The notes: generated by a model not told the origin, from the letters alone. A stretch of DNA of 58,226 nt from Candidatus Phytoplasma tritici (GCF_000495255.1 NZ_AVAO01000002.1:1-58226), one strand, 5' to 3'; positions 17,559-27,005 are shown, numbered from the stretch's first letter. Numbers and translations: made by a program.

Positions 17559-18812
17559 ATGAAAACATTAATTATTTTAAAAGATTTAACCAAAGTATTT
17601 GACAATCAATTAATTTTAAGAGGCATCAATTTAGAAATTAAACAAAATGAATTTGTCACTTTATTAGGTCCTTCAGGTTGTGGAAAAACTACTATTTTAC
17701 GTATTTTAGGCGGTTTTGAAAACCCTAGTAGCGGAGAGGTTTTATTTCAAGGAAAAAGCATTTTAAATGTAGCTGCTCATAAAAGACCAATTAATACTGT
17801 TTTCCAAAAATACGCTTTATTCCCTCATTTAAATGTCTTTGAAAATGTAGCTTTTGGCTTACGTTTAAAAGATTTTAACTCCAAGATTAAAGCTAATTTA
17901 GCTCTTAATGAAACTCATTATCAAACTAGCAAAGCCAATTTATCAAAAACTTTTAACCAAGAATTAACCAAAGATTTAACGCAAGAAAAAACTACCCAAA
18001 TTACACATAACTTTAACAATCAAATTAAAACTTTAACCAAAGATTTTGAAGCAAAACAAACTGCTCTTAAATGCAAAAAAATAAACAAAAAAGAACAAGA
18101 AGAACAAATCCAAAAAGAAGTATTAAAATACCTTAAAATTATGGGTTTACAAGGACTTGAAAAAAGAACCATTGAACAATTATCAGGCGGCCAACAACAA
18201 CGAGTTGCAATTGCAAGAGCTTTAATTAACAAACCCCAAGTTTTATTACTTGATGAGCCTTTATCTAATCTAGATTTAAAATTAAAACAAGAAATGCAAT
18301 ACGAACTTAAAGAAATCCAAAAAAACTCAGGAATTACTTTTTTATTTGTCACTCACGACCAAGAAGAAGCATTCACTATGAGTGATAAAGTAGTTGTCAT
18401 GAATCACGGCGAAATTCAACAAATAGGAAGTCCTGAAGATATTTACAACGAACCTGCTAACCGTTTTGTAGCTCAATTTGTAGGAGAATCAAACTTAATT
18501 AAAGGAGTGATGAAAGATGATTTTTTAGTTCATTTTGACAATCAAACTTTTAATTGTGTAGATAAGGGTTTCTGTAAAGAAGAAAATGTAGATATCGTTA
18601 TTCGTCCCGAAGACATTGATATTGTTTCCCAAGGGAAAGGATTAATTACAGGTATAGTACAATCTATTATTTTTAAAGGCGTTTACTGGGAAATTGATGT
18701 TAAAACTGCCCAAAGAACCTACACTATTCATACTACTGACCATGTTGAATTAAACAAACAAGTAGATATCACTTTTAATCCCGAAGACGTTCATGTAATG
18801 GAGATTTGGTAA
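17559..18812 (+). CDS. potA: spermidine/putrescine ABC transporter ATP-binding protein
   Basis: The ATPase that powers polyamine import, first gene of potABCD. Walker A GPSGCGKTT (37-45), Q-loop FQKYALFPHL, signature LSGGQQQR (208-215), Walker B VLLLDEPLSNLD, H-loop FVTHDQEEA, and a C-terminal OB-type regulatory domain (VIRPEDIDI). The 417-residue length exceeds the usual 370-380 because of a charged insert of about 80 residues (106-185) between the Q-loop and the signature. The insert is rich in K, Q, E, T and N and looks helical. Larger inserts are known in mycoplasma PotA. The stop overlaps the potB start (TAATG), showing translational coupling. Confidence 0.95.
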   Translation: MKTLIILKDLTKVFDNQLILRGINLEIKQNEFVTLLGPSGCGKTTILRILGGFENPSSGEVLFQGKSILNVAAHKRPINTVFQKYALFPHLNVFENVAFGLRLKDFNSKIKANLALNETHYQTSKANLSKTFNQELTKDLTQEKTTQITHNFNNQIKTLTKDFEAKQTALKCKKINKKEQEEQIQKEVLKYLKIMGLQGLEKRTIEQLSGGQQQRVAIARALINKPQVLLLDEPLSNLDLKLKQEMQYELKEIQKNSGITFLFVTHDQEEAFTMSDKVVVMNHGEIQQIGSPEDIYNEPANRFVAQFVGESNLIKGVMKDDFLVHFDNQTFNCVDKGFCKEENVDIVIRPEDIDIVSQGKGLITGIVQSIIFKGVYWEIDVKTAQRTYTIHTTDHVELNKQVDITFNPEDVHVMEIW

Positions 18813-19654
18813 TGAAAAAAACATATACTTGCAAGGACAATCAAAAACTATACAGACTATTAATTTCACCTTATTATATTATTTTATTGGGATTAATTAT
18901 TTTACCTATGGGCTTTATTTTATTTGATTCTTTTCAAGATACTAACCAACAAACCGCATTTTTTGCAACCCGTTTTACTTTGAAACACCATCAAGAATTT
19001 TTATCCAATCAATCATTTTTATACGTCCTTGCTAGATCAATTGCAATTTCTATTATTGTTACTTTTTGTGTCTTTATCATTGTATATCCTCTAGCCTATA
19101 TGATTTCTCGACTCAAAATGAAATGGCAAAGCTTTCTTGTCATTATCATCAATGGCACTATGTGGATTAATATGATTATCAAAACCCAAGCATTAGTCCA
19201 AATATTTCACTTATTACAAAAAACTTTTAATATCAATTTTTTAGAAACTGATTTTGCTATGATTGTAGGACTTATTTATTTATTTTTACCGTTCATGTTT
19301 TTACCTATCTACACTGCAATTATCAAAATAAATCCCCAACTTATTCAAGCCTCCAAAGATCTGGGAGCAAATGAATGGCAAGTATTGCAAAAAATTATTT
19401 GGCCTTTATCACTTTCAGGAGTGCTTGCAGGAATTTGTCTTGTTTTTTTACAAACAGCAACTAATATTGTAGCTCCACGTTATTTAGGAGCAACTACCAA
19501 AATTACTATTGTTGAATTAATCGAAAACAAAGCTTTATTAAGTGGTGAAATAAAACAAGCTTGTGCAATTGCTATTCATCTTTCTTTAACAATTTTTTTA
19601 ATTTTTCAAATGTTTAAAAAATTAAGTTTAGGAGAAAGCAAAGATGTCAATTAA
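18812..19654 (+). CDS. potB: spermidine/putrescine ABC transporter permease
   Basis: A 280-residue integral membrane permease, one half of the polyamine channel. Starts MKKTYTCKDNQKLYRL at the ATG that overlaps the potA stop; an upstream TTG two codons earlier is less likely. Hydrophobic segments include YYIILLGLIILPMGFIL and AISIIVTFCVFIIVYPLAYM. The EAA loop ASKDLGANEWQVLQKIIWPLS contacts PotA, and the protein ends LIFQMFKKLSLGESKD. Its 3' end overlaps the start of potC. The order potA-B-C-D is as in most bacteria. Confidence 0.93.
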   Translation: MKKTYTCKDNQKLYRLLISPYYIILLGLIILPMGFILFDSFQDTNQQTAFFATRFTLKHHQEFLSNQSFLYVLARSIAISIIVTFCVFIIVYPLAYMISRLKMKWQSFLVIIINGTMWINMIIKTQALVQIFHLLQKTFNINFLETDFAMIVGLIYLFLPFMFLPIYTAIIKINPQLIQASKDLGANEWQVLQKIIWPLSLSGVLAGICLVFLQTATNIVAPRYLGATTKITIVELIENKALLSGEIKQACAIAIHLSLTIFLIFQMFKKLSLGESKDVN

Positions 19655-20612
19655 ATTATCTGGGACTAAATCCCCAAAAACTGCTTCTACCAAAATCCAA
19701 ACAAATCCCAAAAAAACTATTACTAAGACTTTATATATAATTTTAGTTTTAAGTTTTATTTATATTCCTATTTTATCTTTAATTATTTTTTCTTTTAACA
19801 AAAGCGAAGGCAGAATTGCATCTTTAGTTAATTGGCAAGGTTTTAGCTTTCAATGGTATTATAAACTTTGGACTGACCAAACAGTTAAAACTGCTATCAA
19901 AATAACTTTATACATTGCTTGCCTAACTACTTTAATTTCTACTTTTTTAGGTACTTTTTCAGCTATTAGCCTTGCTCAAAGTCTTAACAAAAAATGGAGT
20001 AACATCGTTCTTAATGTAAGTAATTTTTCTATTGTTATTCCTGAAATTATTACTGCTTTAGCATTATTTGTTGTCTTTGGTTTTGTGGGTTTGGAATCTG
20101 GTTTTTGGAAAATGTTTTTAGCCCACATATCTTTTTGCACTCCTTTTGTAGTTATTACTGTCTATCCTAAAGTAATAAATCTTGACCCTTATTCTTTAGA
20201 AGCAGCCTATGATTTAGGAGCAACCCCACTCAAAGCTTTAACCAAAGTAATATTGCCACAACTTAAAGGAGCTATGCTTTTAGGAGCTACCCTTGCCTTT
20301 AGTCTTTCTTTTGATGACTTTATGATTTCTTATTTTGTAGGTGGTTCTGAATGCCAAAATATTTCTGCTTATATCTACAGCCTCAAAGGAACTATCAACC
20401 CAACTATAAATGCTTTATCTACTATTTTAATTATTATTGCTAGTTCTAAAATTATCATGAATTTCATCAAATACAACAACCAAAGGAAAAACACCAAAAT
20501 AGAAACAGAGGCAAACAAAAATGAAAATGAAAGTGCAAATAAAGCTATAACAATAACCAAAACCACAACAACAAACACAAACATCAATGAAAACGAATTT
20601 GATACCAAATGA
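19644..20612 (+). CDS. potC: spermidine/putrescine ABC transporter permease
   Basis: A 322-residue second permease subunit. The EAA loop AYDLGATPLKALTKVILPQL and the sequence SFDDFMISYFVGG are characteristic of PotC. The first 30 residues are a Thr/Lys-rich cytoplasmic leader (TASTKIQTNPKKTITK). The last 45 are an unusual Asn/Thr/Glu-rich hydrophilic tail (TITKTTTTNTNINENE), absent from typical PotC and probably a low-complexity extension. The ATG lies inside the end of potB behind AGGAG, and the stop overlaps the potD start (ATGA). Tight overlaps imply one transcript and coupled translation. Confidence 0.93.
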   Translation: MSIKLSGTKSPKTASTKIQTNPKKTITKTLYIILVLSFIYIPILSLIIFSFNKSEGRIASLVNWQGFSFQWYYKLWTDQTVKTAIKITLYIACLTTLISTFLGTFSAISLAQSLNKKWSNIVLNVSNFSIVIPEIITALALFVVFGFVGLESGFWKMFLAHISFCTPFVVITVYPKVINLDPYSLEAAYDLGATPLKALTKVILPQLKGAMLLGATLAFSLSFDDFMISYFVGGSECQNISAYIYSLKGTINPTINALSTILIIIASSKIIMNFIKYNNQRKNTKIETEANKNENESANKAITITKTTTTNTNINENEFDTK

Positions 20613-21817
20613 AAAAGACAATTAAAACTGTAGCAACAATATTACTTTTAATTTTCACAACAACTTTTATTATTATTATTTTTAATCTTAGAACCAAAAA
20701 TAAATTACTTTATCAACACCAAGAAGAACAAACATTAACATTATTTAATTGGGGCGAATACTTAGAACCTAGCATCATTGAAAAGTTTGAAAAAGAAACT
20801 CACATCAAAGTTAAACAAGTTCTTTTTTCTTCTAACGAACTTGCAGTTACTAAAATTAAAAGTAAAAATAAATATGATCTAGCTATTTTAAGTGAATATG
20901 CAATCGATCAATTAAGACAAAGTGAAATGTTAGAAACAATAGAGTATGACAAATTAATAAAAGATGACAAACATTATTATAAATTAAACGAAAAGCTCAA
21001 AACAAAACTCCTTTATGAATTTGATTTTAACGATTATGCCGTTCCTTATTTTTGGGGTAAAGTAGTTATTCTTTATAATAAAAACAAAATGACTGAAACC
21101 CAAATTAATGAACTCAAAGATAAAGGATTTAAATATTTAAAAGACAGCAATTTAAAAGTATCTTTATGCAATAACGCTCGCGACGGTTTAATGGTGGGTC
21201 TAAAAGCTACTGAAGGCAAAATTGCAAAACCTTCCAAAAATGAATTAGATAAAGCCAAAAAATGGCTATTGGAACTCAAAGAACAAAAACCTAACTTAGC
21301 TTTTATCAACGATCAATTAATGGACCGCATGAAAAATAAAAATAACGAATACTATGATATAGTTATTGCTTACTCAGGGGATGCTAATTTTTTAAAAGAA
21401 CAAAATAATAATCTAGATTATTTTTCTCCTACAGAAGGAACCAATGTTTGGGTTGATGCTTTGTTAATTCCTAAAGGAAGCAAAAAAGACCTAGCTTATA
21501 AGTTTATCAATTTTTTAAGACAAAAAGAAAATTACGAAAATAATTTAGCTTTTACTAAATATAATTCTCCTTATGAAGGATTAGAACATTTTCAAGGAAT
21601 TGCCAAAATACAAATCGAAAATAATGATGAAGTTTACAAATACAACCAAACCACCCAAAAAACCATCAATACTTATTGGAACGACATTATTGCTTTTCCC
21701 AGCAAAAAAGATTATTGGCTATTTATCTTAAGTTTTTTAATTTTTTTAGCTATTTTTATAATATATTTACATCACAAATTCAAAAATAAATTAAGTTTAG
21801 ACCAACTAAAACTTTAA
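20609..21817 (+). CDS. potD: polyamine-binding protein, membrane-anchored
   Basis: A 402-residue substrate-binding subunit of the polyamine transporter. Its start codon overlaps the potC stop. The mature domain shows PotD features: LTLFNWGEYLEPSIIEKFEKE, YDLAILSEYAIDQL, VPYFWGKVVILYNK, SGDANFL, and TEGTNVWVDALLIPKGS followed by a C-terminal helical region. The N-terminus is a hydrophobic anchor (TILLLIFTTTFIIIIF) without a lipobox cysteine. A second hydrophobic segment lies near the C-terminus (LFILSFLIFLAIFIIYL). So the protein appears tethered at both ends instead of being a lipoprotein. A strong terminator follows. Confidence 0.9.
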   Translation: MKKTIKTVATILLLIFTTTFIIIIFNLRTKNKLLYQHQEEQTLTLFNWGEYLEPSIIEKFEKETHIKVKQVLFSSNELAVTKIKSKNKYDLAILSEYAIDQLRQSEMLETIEYDKLIKDDKHYYKLNEKLKTKLLYEFDFNDYAVPYFWGKVVILYNKNKMTETQINELKDKGFKYLKDSNLKVSLCNNARDGLMVGLKATEGKIAKPSKNELDKAKKWLLELKEQKPNLAFINDQLMDRMKNKNNEYYDIVIAYSGDANFLKEQNNNLDYFSPTEGTNVWVDALLIPKGSKKDLAYKFINFLRQKENYENNLAFTKYNSPYEGLEHFQGIAKIQIENNDEVYKYNQTTQKTINTYWNDIIAFPSKKDYWLFILSFLIFLAIFIIYLHHKFKNKLSLDQLKL

Positions 21818-21857
21818 TATGATTTGTTCCAAACCCAAATATTAATAAATTAATATT

Positions 21858-21888
21858 AAAAAAACCAACTTTTAAGTTGGTTTTTCTT
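21858..21888 (+). terminator. terminator of potABCD
   Basis: Perfect hairpin AAACCAACTT / AAGTTGGTTT followed by Ts. The same ACCAACTT hairpin recurs at 40983 and 56132. Confidence 0.85.
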
Positions 21889-21939
21889 TATAAATGAAAC
21901 AATTAAGAACTAATTTAGTATTTCAATTAATTATTTTTT

Positions 21940-22600
21940 TCATTTTTTTATATAAAGATAAATTGCAATAAAAAAATAGCCAGTAGCAAAAAAAATAATA
22001 TATAGGCAAATATTTTTATATTGTAAATGTATGGGGTGTATCATTTGAGTTTGAGATTTTAAATCATTCAAATCAACTACTTTATTATTTGTTTGGGACA
22101 AATAAACTTTATTTTTTTTGGGTTTTTATCCACTAAAACATTTATAAGAGGCAATATTGGTTCTATATTACTACTATTTAACCCAAGTATAACGATGTTG
22201 CCAATCAATTAATTTATTATTTTTGGTACTTGTTTCTAAATAATGTCTTTCGGATGCTTGTCTACTTTTTATATCATAAGTTGCATTCCAAGTATCATAA
22301 TGTGTCCAATCAATCAATTTATTATTTTCGGCACTTCCTTGCAAATAATTTCTTTGTGCTATTTGATTCCTGTTGGCATCATAAGAAGTGTCAGCATTTT
22401 GACAATCAACTAATTTCATTATCTGGGTTACTTTCTTCTAAATATTTTCTTTTTTCTATAACTTTTTTATTAACTAAATTTTCTAATGGATTATTTTCCC
22501 AAACTAGGATTATATTTGCTAATAATATAATAAAAAAAATAGTATCAATAACCACAAGCACACCTTAGAGAATAAAAAATGATTGGGTTGTTCTAAATAA
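21940..22600 (-). pseudogene. repeat-containing membrane protein, frameshifted
   Basis: The reconstruction starts with a helix (VVIDTIFFIILLANIILVW) and VEKRKYLEES-like sequence. Two to three copies of a unit of about 33 residues follow: (K)L(V/I)D(W/C)...TYD......R.YL......NN, visible as NNKLIDWTHYDTWNATYD and NNKLIDWQHRYTW. Next are SSNIEPILPLINVLVDKNP and, after a shift in an A-run, NKVYLSQTNNKVVDLNDL. It ends with a helix (YIIFFATGYFFIAIYLYIKK). Only the 81-residue middle part is an open frame. It looks like a surface protein anchored at both ends; family unknown to me. Confidence 0.5.
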
Positions 22601-22821
22601 TTATTCAATTTGTAAAAAACTCTTTTCTAATATGGCGATTCTTAAATAATTCCAACTTTAAAAAATTACTATTATTTAATTTTAATTATAATAATTTCTC
22701 TTTTTTTATAATTGTAATAGTATAAATACTATGTAAAATTATTATATCGTAAAATAAGTCAAAATATACTTAATTTTTATTAATATTTCTTTGTTATAAT
22801 AAATTATATATATTCATTATT

Positions 22822-23661
22822 TTATTGTGTCATAAAACCTAAAATTGATAAACAAACTTCTTTTAAGTCTTGAACTTCAATTTGATTGTGTTTGTTTCTA
22901 CACATATTATTAAAAAGTGTTTAAATAGTGCGATTAGAACACTTCATAATGTCATTTTCAATTGCATCATTAATAATTTTGGGTGAAATTAATTTAATGA
23001 ATCATAGGAAATTGGGTTTTTGCTTAAATCTTTAACTAAAAATTTCATAAAGTTTTTGGGTGGTTATTTTTCGAGGGTTTTAATTCAATTTTGTATGTGA
23101 AACGAGATAAAGTAGCAGGGTAAATACGGTTCCTATGTAGTTAGTTGAAACAATAATGAAAATAGGTTTAGTTGGATCATTTTTTCGCTTGTGGCTCCAC
23201 CGCATTATTGGGTGGTGTCGTGAGGGGGCGTCATCAAAAAGTTGAAGTACCATTTTGCTAAATTTTCACCTACGTATTTACAAGAAAAATCAGCACCAGT
23301 ATATTTTTTATTTAAATCAAATTTATTTAAAGTAAAACCAACTCCACTATATAAAGTGAGTCATCCTAATTCAGGGTGGTTGGTTGGGAACATTTGATTT
23401 AGTGATTTTTGATCTTGGAACAAAGCGTTGGGGTTTTTCATCACACCTTCATAGGTAGGATGATGGTTTGGTCTATGTTGTTTTCAGTATTTTTGTTGTT
23501 GGTGGGGGTTATTATTAAAAATGAATTTGGTTTAAAAGCTAAAAATAAAACAAGTAAAAAGAGAGCAACTGCAACAACATAATTTGCAAGACTTGTTTTT
23601 TGTTTAATGTGAATAATATGTGTGGTTCGTTCGTTTTTTGAGAATTAAAAGTTTCTTTCAT
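22822..23661 (-). pseudogene. membrane-anchored AAA+ ATPase, core deleted
   Basis: ATG 23661 has a strong GGAGG site. The N-terminal helix is VVAVALFLLVLFLAF, followed by ITPTNNKNTENNIDQTI, then MKNPNALFQDQKSLNQMF, LYSGVGFTLNKFDLNKKY and VGENLAKWYFNFL. The sequence then jumps to the sensor-1 region (PIFIIVSTNYI, LSRFTYKIELKP) and the lid domain (SPKIINDAIENDIMKCSNR, VQDLKEVCLSILGF). The Walker A and B motifs that should lie between are absent, replaced by a short stretch with stops, so an internal deletion is inferred. Similar AAA ATPases without a protease domain are frequent in phytoplasma accessory regions. Confidence 0.6.
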
Positions 23662-24161
23662 AAGAGGTCTACCTCCTCACTTTCGTTTTATTTTATTATT
23701 TTTAAAAGTTAGTTGATTGCCAATAAATCAAACAGTTATATTGTTATATCAAATTTATAAATCACTATTTTTATAACTTGCCTAAAATTTTATAAATGAA
23801 TTAATTTTTATTTTAATGATTTGATTATTACAAATAAAACTTTTTTAAAATTAATAATTATTTGATTATCTCTATTATATCCTTTTTAAAAAAAATAACA
23901 AATAATAAATAACAACAATAAACTAAATTAATTCTATCCAATAATCTCATAATTTTACCTATAAGCCATAAAAAACTCATTTATTGCTTCCTTAACTTCT
24001 TTGTTTTATAAGAGAAAAATTAAAATATGTTATAATTAAAATAGGTTTTTATTTACTTTAAATAAAAAATCTTTCTTAATCATACTAAATTACGAAAAAA
24101 ATATTCCATTTCTTATTATCTAATTATATTAAAGAAATTTTTTCGAAGAAAGGCAACCAAG
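23662..24161. other. gene-free region upstream of fakA
   Basis: AT-rich, no coding sequence supported. It separates the minus-strand AAA relic from plus-strand fakA and should contain the fakA promoter, but no clear pair of boxes is visible. Confidence 0.45.
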
Positions 24162-25874
24162 ATGAAAAAAGATAAAGTTATTAAATTTATTGACGGACAG
24201 TTATTTAAAAACATGATTACTAACGGAGCTATCAATTTAAAAAATAACTACCAAACCATTGATAATTTAAATGTTTTTCCCGTACCAGATAGAGATACAG
24301 GAACTAATATGAAAATTACTATGATGTCAGGTGTTAAAGAAATTAGCAATTTAGAAGCTCGTTCCATAGTAAAAGTATCCCAAGTTTTATCAAAAGCATT
24401 ATTAATGGGTGCCAAGGGCAATTCAGGAGTTATTTTATCACAATTTTTTGCAGGAATGGCACAAACTTACCAAACACTTAATAAAGAAACTATCAATATT
24501 AATGATTTTATCCATTCACTTGAAGGAGGCTACCAAAAAGCTTACCAAGCTATTATAGAACCTCAAGAAGGCACTATTTTAACTGTTTTTCGTGAAGCTG
24601 TTAAACAAACTCTCAAATCTAAATACCAATTTAGTACTATTGAAGATGTTTTATCTAATTTCTTACAAAACGCCCAAAAAACCCTTTCCCAAACAACTGA
24701 ATTATTAGAAGTCTTAAAACAAGCAGGAGTAGTTGATAGTGGAGGAGCTGGATTTGTTGAAATCCTTAAAGGAATGTTATTATTTTTACAAAACCAAAAA
24801 CTACTTCAAGTAAACCAAAATACCCAAACACACAACACACCTGATAAAATACAAAAATTGAAACGAGTTAATATTAAATATACTTATTGCACTGAATATA
24901 TTTTTCAAATCAAAAAATCCCAAGAAAAAAACCTTGATATGAAACAACTTCAACAAACTTTATTAAAAATAGGAGATTCTTTGGTTTTGGTTAAAGACCA
25001 AGAAATTCTAAAAATACATATCCATACCAACAAACCAGAACAAGTTTTAGAAAAACTCTTAACTTATGGCACATTAAAGATAAAAAAAATTGACAACATG
25101 AAAGAACAACACCAATCAATTTTAGATCAAAAACATGACACATTTACTCTACAACAAGAACCTACCCCAGACCAAAAGCAATCTTCAAACTTACCTAACT
25201 CAAATAAAGGTCAAAAATATTTTTTTATTGCATTTGTAAATGATACCAAAAGCCAAAAAGTCTTTGCTGACCTTAAAGTGAATCACATTATAAAACAATC
25301 CACTTTTAACCCCACTACTTTTGAAAAACTTCTCCAAACAAACACCGCCCAAAACATTATTATCCTACCTAATGACACATCTCTTTTAGAAAAACTTACA
25401 CAATTAAAACAATTACAAAACAACAATCAAGAAATTGTCCTTTTAAAAACTAAAAACATCGCTCAAGGGTACAGTGCTCTTTTAGCTTTTGATAAATCAT
25501 TGGATTTAGCACAAAACAAAACTATCATGGAAGAAACTATCAAAAAAATCCAAATAGGAAAAATTATCTATGCTGATAAAAAAGATACTAAAAATGTATC
25601 CAATCAAACTATTTTAGAAAAAGAATATTTATCCGTTTGGGAAGAAAAAATAATAGCTACTAATAAAGATAAATATCAAGCATTGAAAACATTACTCCAA
25701 AAAATGATTAAACCTCATCAAACTTTTTTAACTATTTTTTATAATCCTTCATGTAATGATGAAAAAGAATTAGAAAAAATAGAAACTTTCTTAGAAACTA
25801 ATTACAACCACATTGAATTAGAAACCTTAGAAAGCCAAAATAAAAACATTCCTTACATTGTTTCATTAGAATAA
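24162..25874 (+). CDS. fakA: fatty acid kinase FakA-like (DAK2/DhaL domain)
   Basis: A 570-residue YloV/FakA family protein that phosphorylates fatty acids presented by FakB (DegV) proteins. The N-terminal DhaL kinase domain has NVFPVPDRDTGTNM (43-50), GAKGNSGVILSQFF and VDSGGAGFVEIL. The middle and C-terminal domains carry IHIHTN and a DegV-like C-terminal fold (YNPSCNDEKELEKIE). An oddity is D-R-D where most family members have D-G-D next to the ATP-Mg site; the aspartates themselves are kept. The linker near 315-345 is low-complexity. The ATG follows AGAAAGG. A piece of this gene is duplicated in inverted orientation at 26388-26906. The DegV protein at 7122 is the likely partner. Confidence 0.88.
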   Translation: MKKDKVIKFIDGQLFKNMITNGAINLKNNYQTIDNLNVFPVPDRDTGTNMKITMMSGVKEISNLEARSIVKVSQVLSKALLMGAKGNSGVILSQFFAGMAQTYQTLNKETININDFIHSLEGGYQKAYQAIIEPQEGTILTVFREAVKQTLKSKYQFSTIEDVLSNFLQNAQKTLSQTTELLEVLKQAGVVDSGGAGFVEILKGMLLFLQNQKLLQVNQNTQTHNTPDKIQKLKRVNIKYTYCTEYIFQIKKSQEKNLDMKQLQQTLLKIGDSLVLVKDQEILKIHIHTNKPEQVLEKLLTYGTLKIKKIDNMKEQHQSILDQKHDTFTLQQEPTPDQKQSSNLPNSNKGQKYFFIAFVNDTKSQKVFADLKVNHIIKQSTFNPTTFEKLLQTNTAQNIIILPNDTSLLEKLTQLKQLQNNNQEIVLLKTKNIAQGYSALLAFDKSLDLAQNKTIMEETIKKIQIGKIIYADKKDTKNVSNQTILEKEYLSVWEEKIIATNKDKYQALKTLLQKMIKPHQTFLTIFYNPSCNDEKELEKIETFLETNYNHIELETLESQNKNIPYIVSLE

Positions 25875-25903
25875 CAAAAATGATTTATAAGATCATTTTT
25901 AAA

Positions 25904-25989
25904 GCGGATATGACGGAATGGTAGACGTGCATGCTTGAGGGGCATGTAAGAAATATCTTGTGTGAGTTCAAATCTCACTATCCGCACCA
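25904..25989 (+). tRNA. tRNA-Leu (GAG)
   Basis: Acceptor GCGGATA pairs with TATCCGC, anticodon loop TTGAGGG (GAG) on stem CATGC/GCATG, a long variable arm as expected for Leu, and an encoded CCA. It lies 29 bases after the fakA stop. Confidence 0.95.
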
Positions 25990-26015
25990 TTAATTTATTT
26001 TAATTAAAATCATTA

Positions 26016-26079
26016 TATTATAATATTATATTAAAACCCCCCTTTTATAAAAGGGGGGTTTTAATATAATATTATAATA
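26016..26079. terminator. 64-bp perfect palindrome
   Basis: Two exact 32-base arms with no spacer, core AACCCCCCTTTT. It follows tRNA-Leu and acts at least as a strong terminator in either direction. It may also have promoted the nearby inverted duplication. Confidence 0.75.
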
Positions 26080-26223
26080 AATTTGTTCAATTTTGTTTGG
26101 GTATAAACATTTCATGGTTTTTATTGCCTTCAAGATATTCATTAATATATTTTTTTGTGTATCGGTTATGATAGGAAAAACAATAATTTTTTAAATTAAT
26201 TAGTATTAGAGTAATATTTTATT

Positions 26224-26387
26224 TTAGATGAGTTGTTTTATTATTGTAGAAATTAATTTATCCTCTTTGTTGTAATTATTTTCACAATAATTGCCAATAT
26301 AATAATATGTTGTAATAGATTTGATTTTTTGTTTTTCTGTATCATAATATTCTTTTATTTTGGTAATATCATATCTTTTAGGAAGGG
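26224..26387 (-). pseudogene. DUF2963-like fragment
   Basis: Encodes KRYDITKIKEYYDTEKQKIK then SITTYYYIGNYCENNYNKED. The pattern ITKxxEYDTETGKxIKxTTYY is that of DUF2963 repeats. It joins directly to the truncated fakA copy, so the 61-residue open frame is a chimera created by the junction, not a gene. Confidence 0.5.
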
Positions 26388-26906
26388 TTTGTTTGGAGAA
26401 GTTTTTCAAAAGTAGTGGGGTTAAAAGTGGATTGTTTTATAATGTGATTCACTTTAAGGTCAGCAAAGACTTTTTGGCTTTTGGTATCATTTAAAAATGC
26501 AATAAAAAAATATTTTTGACCTTTATTTGAGTTAGGTAAGTTTGAAGATTGCTTTTGGTCTGGGGTAGGTTCTTGTTGTAGAGTAAATGTGTCATGTTTT
26601 TGATCTAAAATTGATTGGTGTTGTTCTTTCATGTTGTCAATTTTTTTTACCTTTAATGTGCCATAAGTTAAGAGTTTTTCTAAAACTTGTTCTGGTTTTG
26701 TTGGTATGGATATGTATTTTTAGAATTTCTTGGTCTTTAACCAAAACCAAAGAATCTCCTATTTTTAATAAAGTTTGTCTAAGTTGTTTCATATCAAGGT
26801 TTTTTTCTTGGGATTTTTTGATTTGAAAAATATATTCAGTGCAATAAGTATATTTAATATTAACTCGTTTCAATGTTTTTATTTTTCAGGTGTGTTGTTG
26901 TGTTTT
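26388..26906 (-). pseudogene. inverted partial duplicate of fakA
   Basis: Nearly identical to fakA positions of about 24825-25345 but on the opposite strand. The two open frames of 78 and 84 residues repeat fakA from KRVNIKYTYCTEYIF to TTFEKLLQTN. Differences I can see are V to L in IAFVNDTK, Q to R in MKQLQQTLL, one extra A in the HIHTNK region that shifts the frame, and an A-to-G in the following A-rich stretch. The 5' and 3' parts of fakA are missing. The few differences suggest a recent duplication, and their presence argues against an assembly fold-back. Confidence 0.88.
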
Positions 26907-26968
26907 TGGTTATTTAAAAATGCATAAAACAGACCTAATTTAAGCTATTTAAAATAAAAACCAGTAAT

Positions 26969-27005
26969 GGGGGGGAGGGAGGGAGGAAAACCTCTCCTCT
27001 CTCCC
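26969..27005 (+). other. G-run/C-run tract with G-quadruplex potential
   Basis: Seven Gs, then GGG, GGG and GG separated by single As (26969-26986), then AAAA and a pyrimidine run CCTCTCCTCTCTCCC. Four G-tracts with one-base loops fit a G-quadruplex; the G and C runs can alternatively form a hairpin. It is about 30 bases upstream of the start at 27033 and stands out strongly in this AT-rich genome. Confidence 0.6.

Noticed and set aside
26378-26873. Two open frames taken as separate genes
   Set aside because: Both are pieces of the inverted fakA duplicate, split by a one-base insertion.
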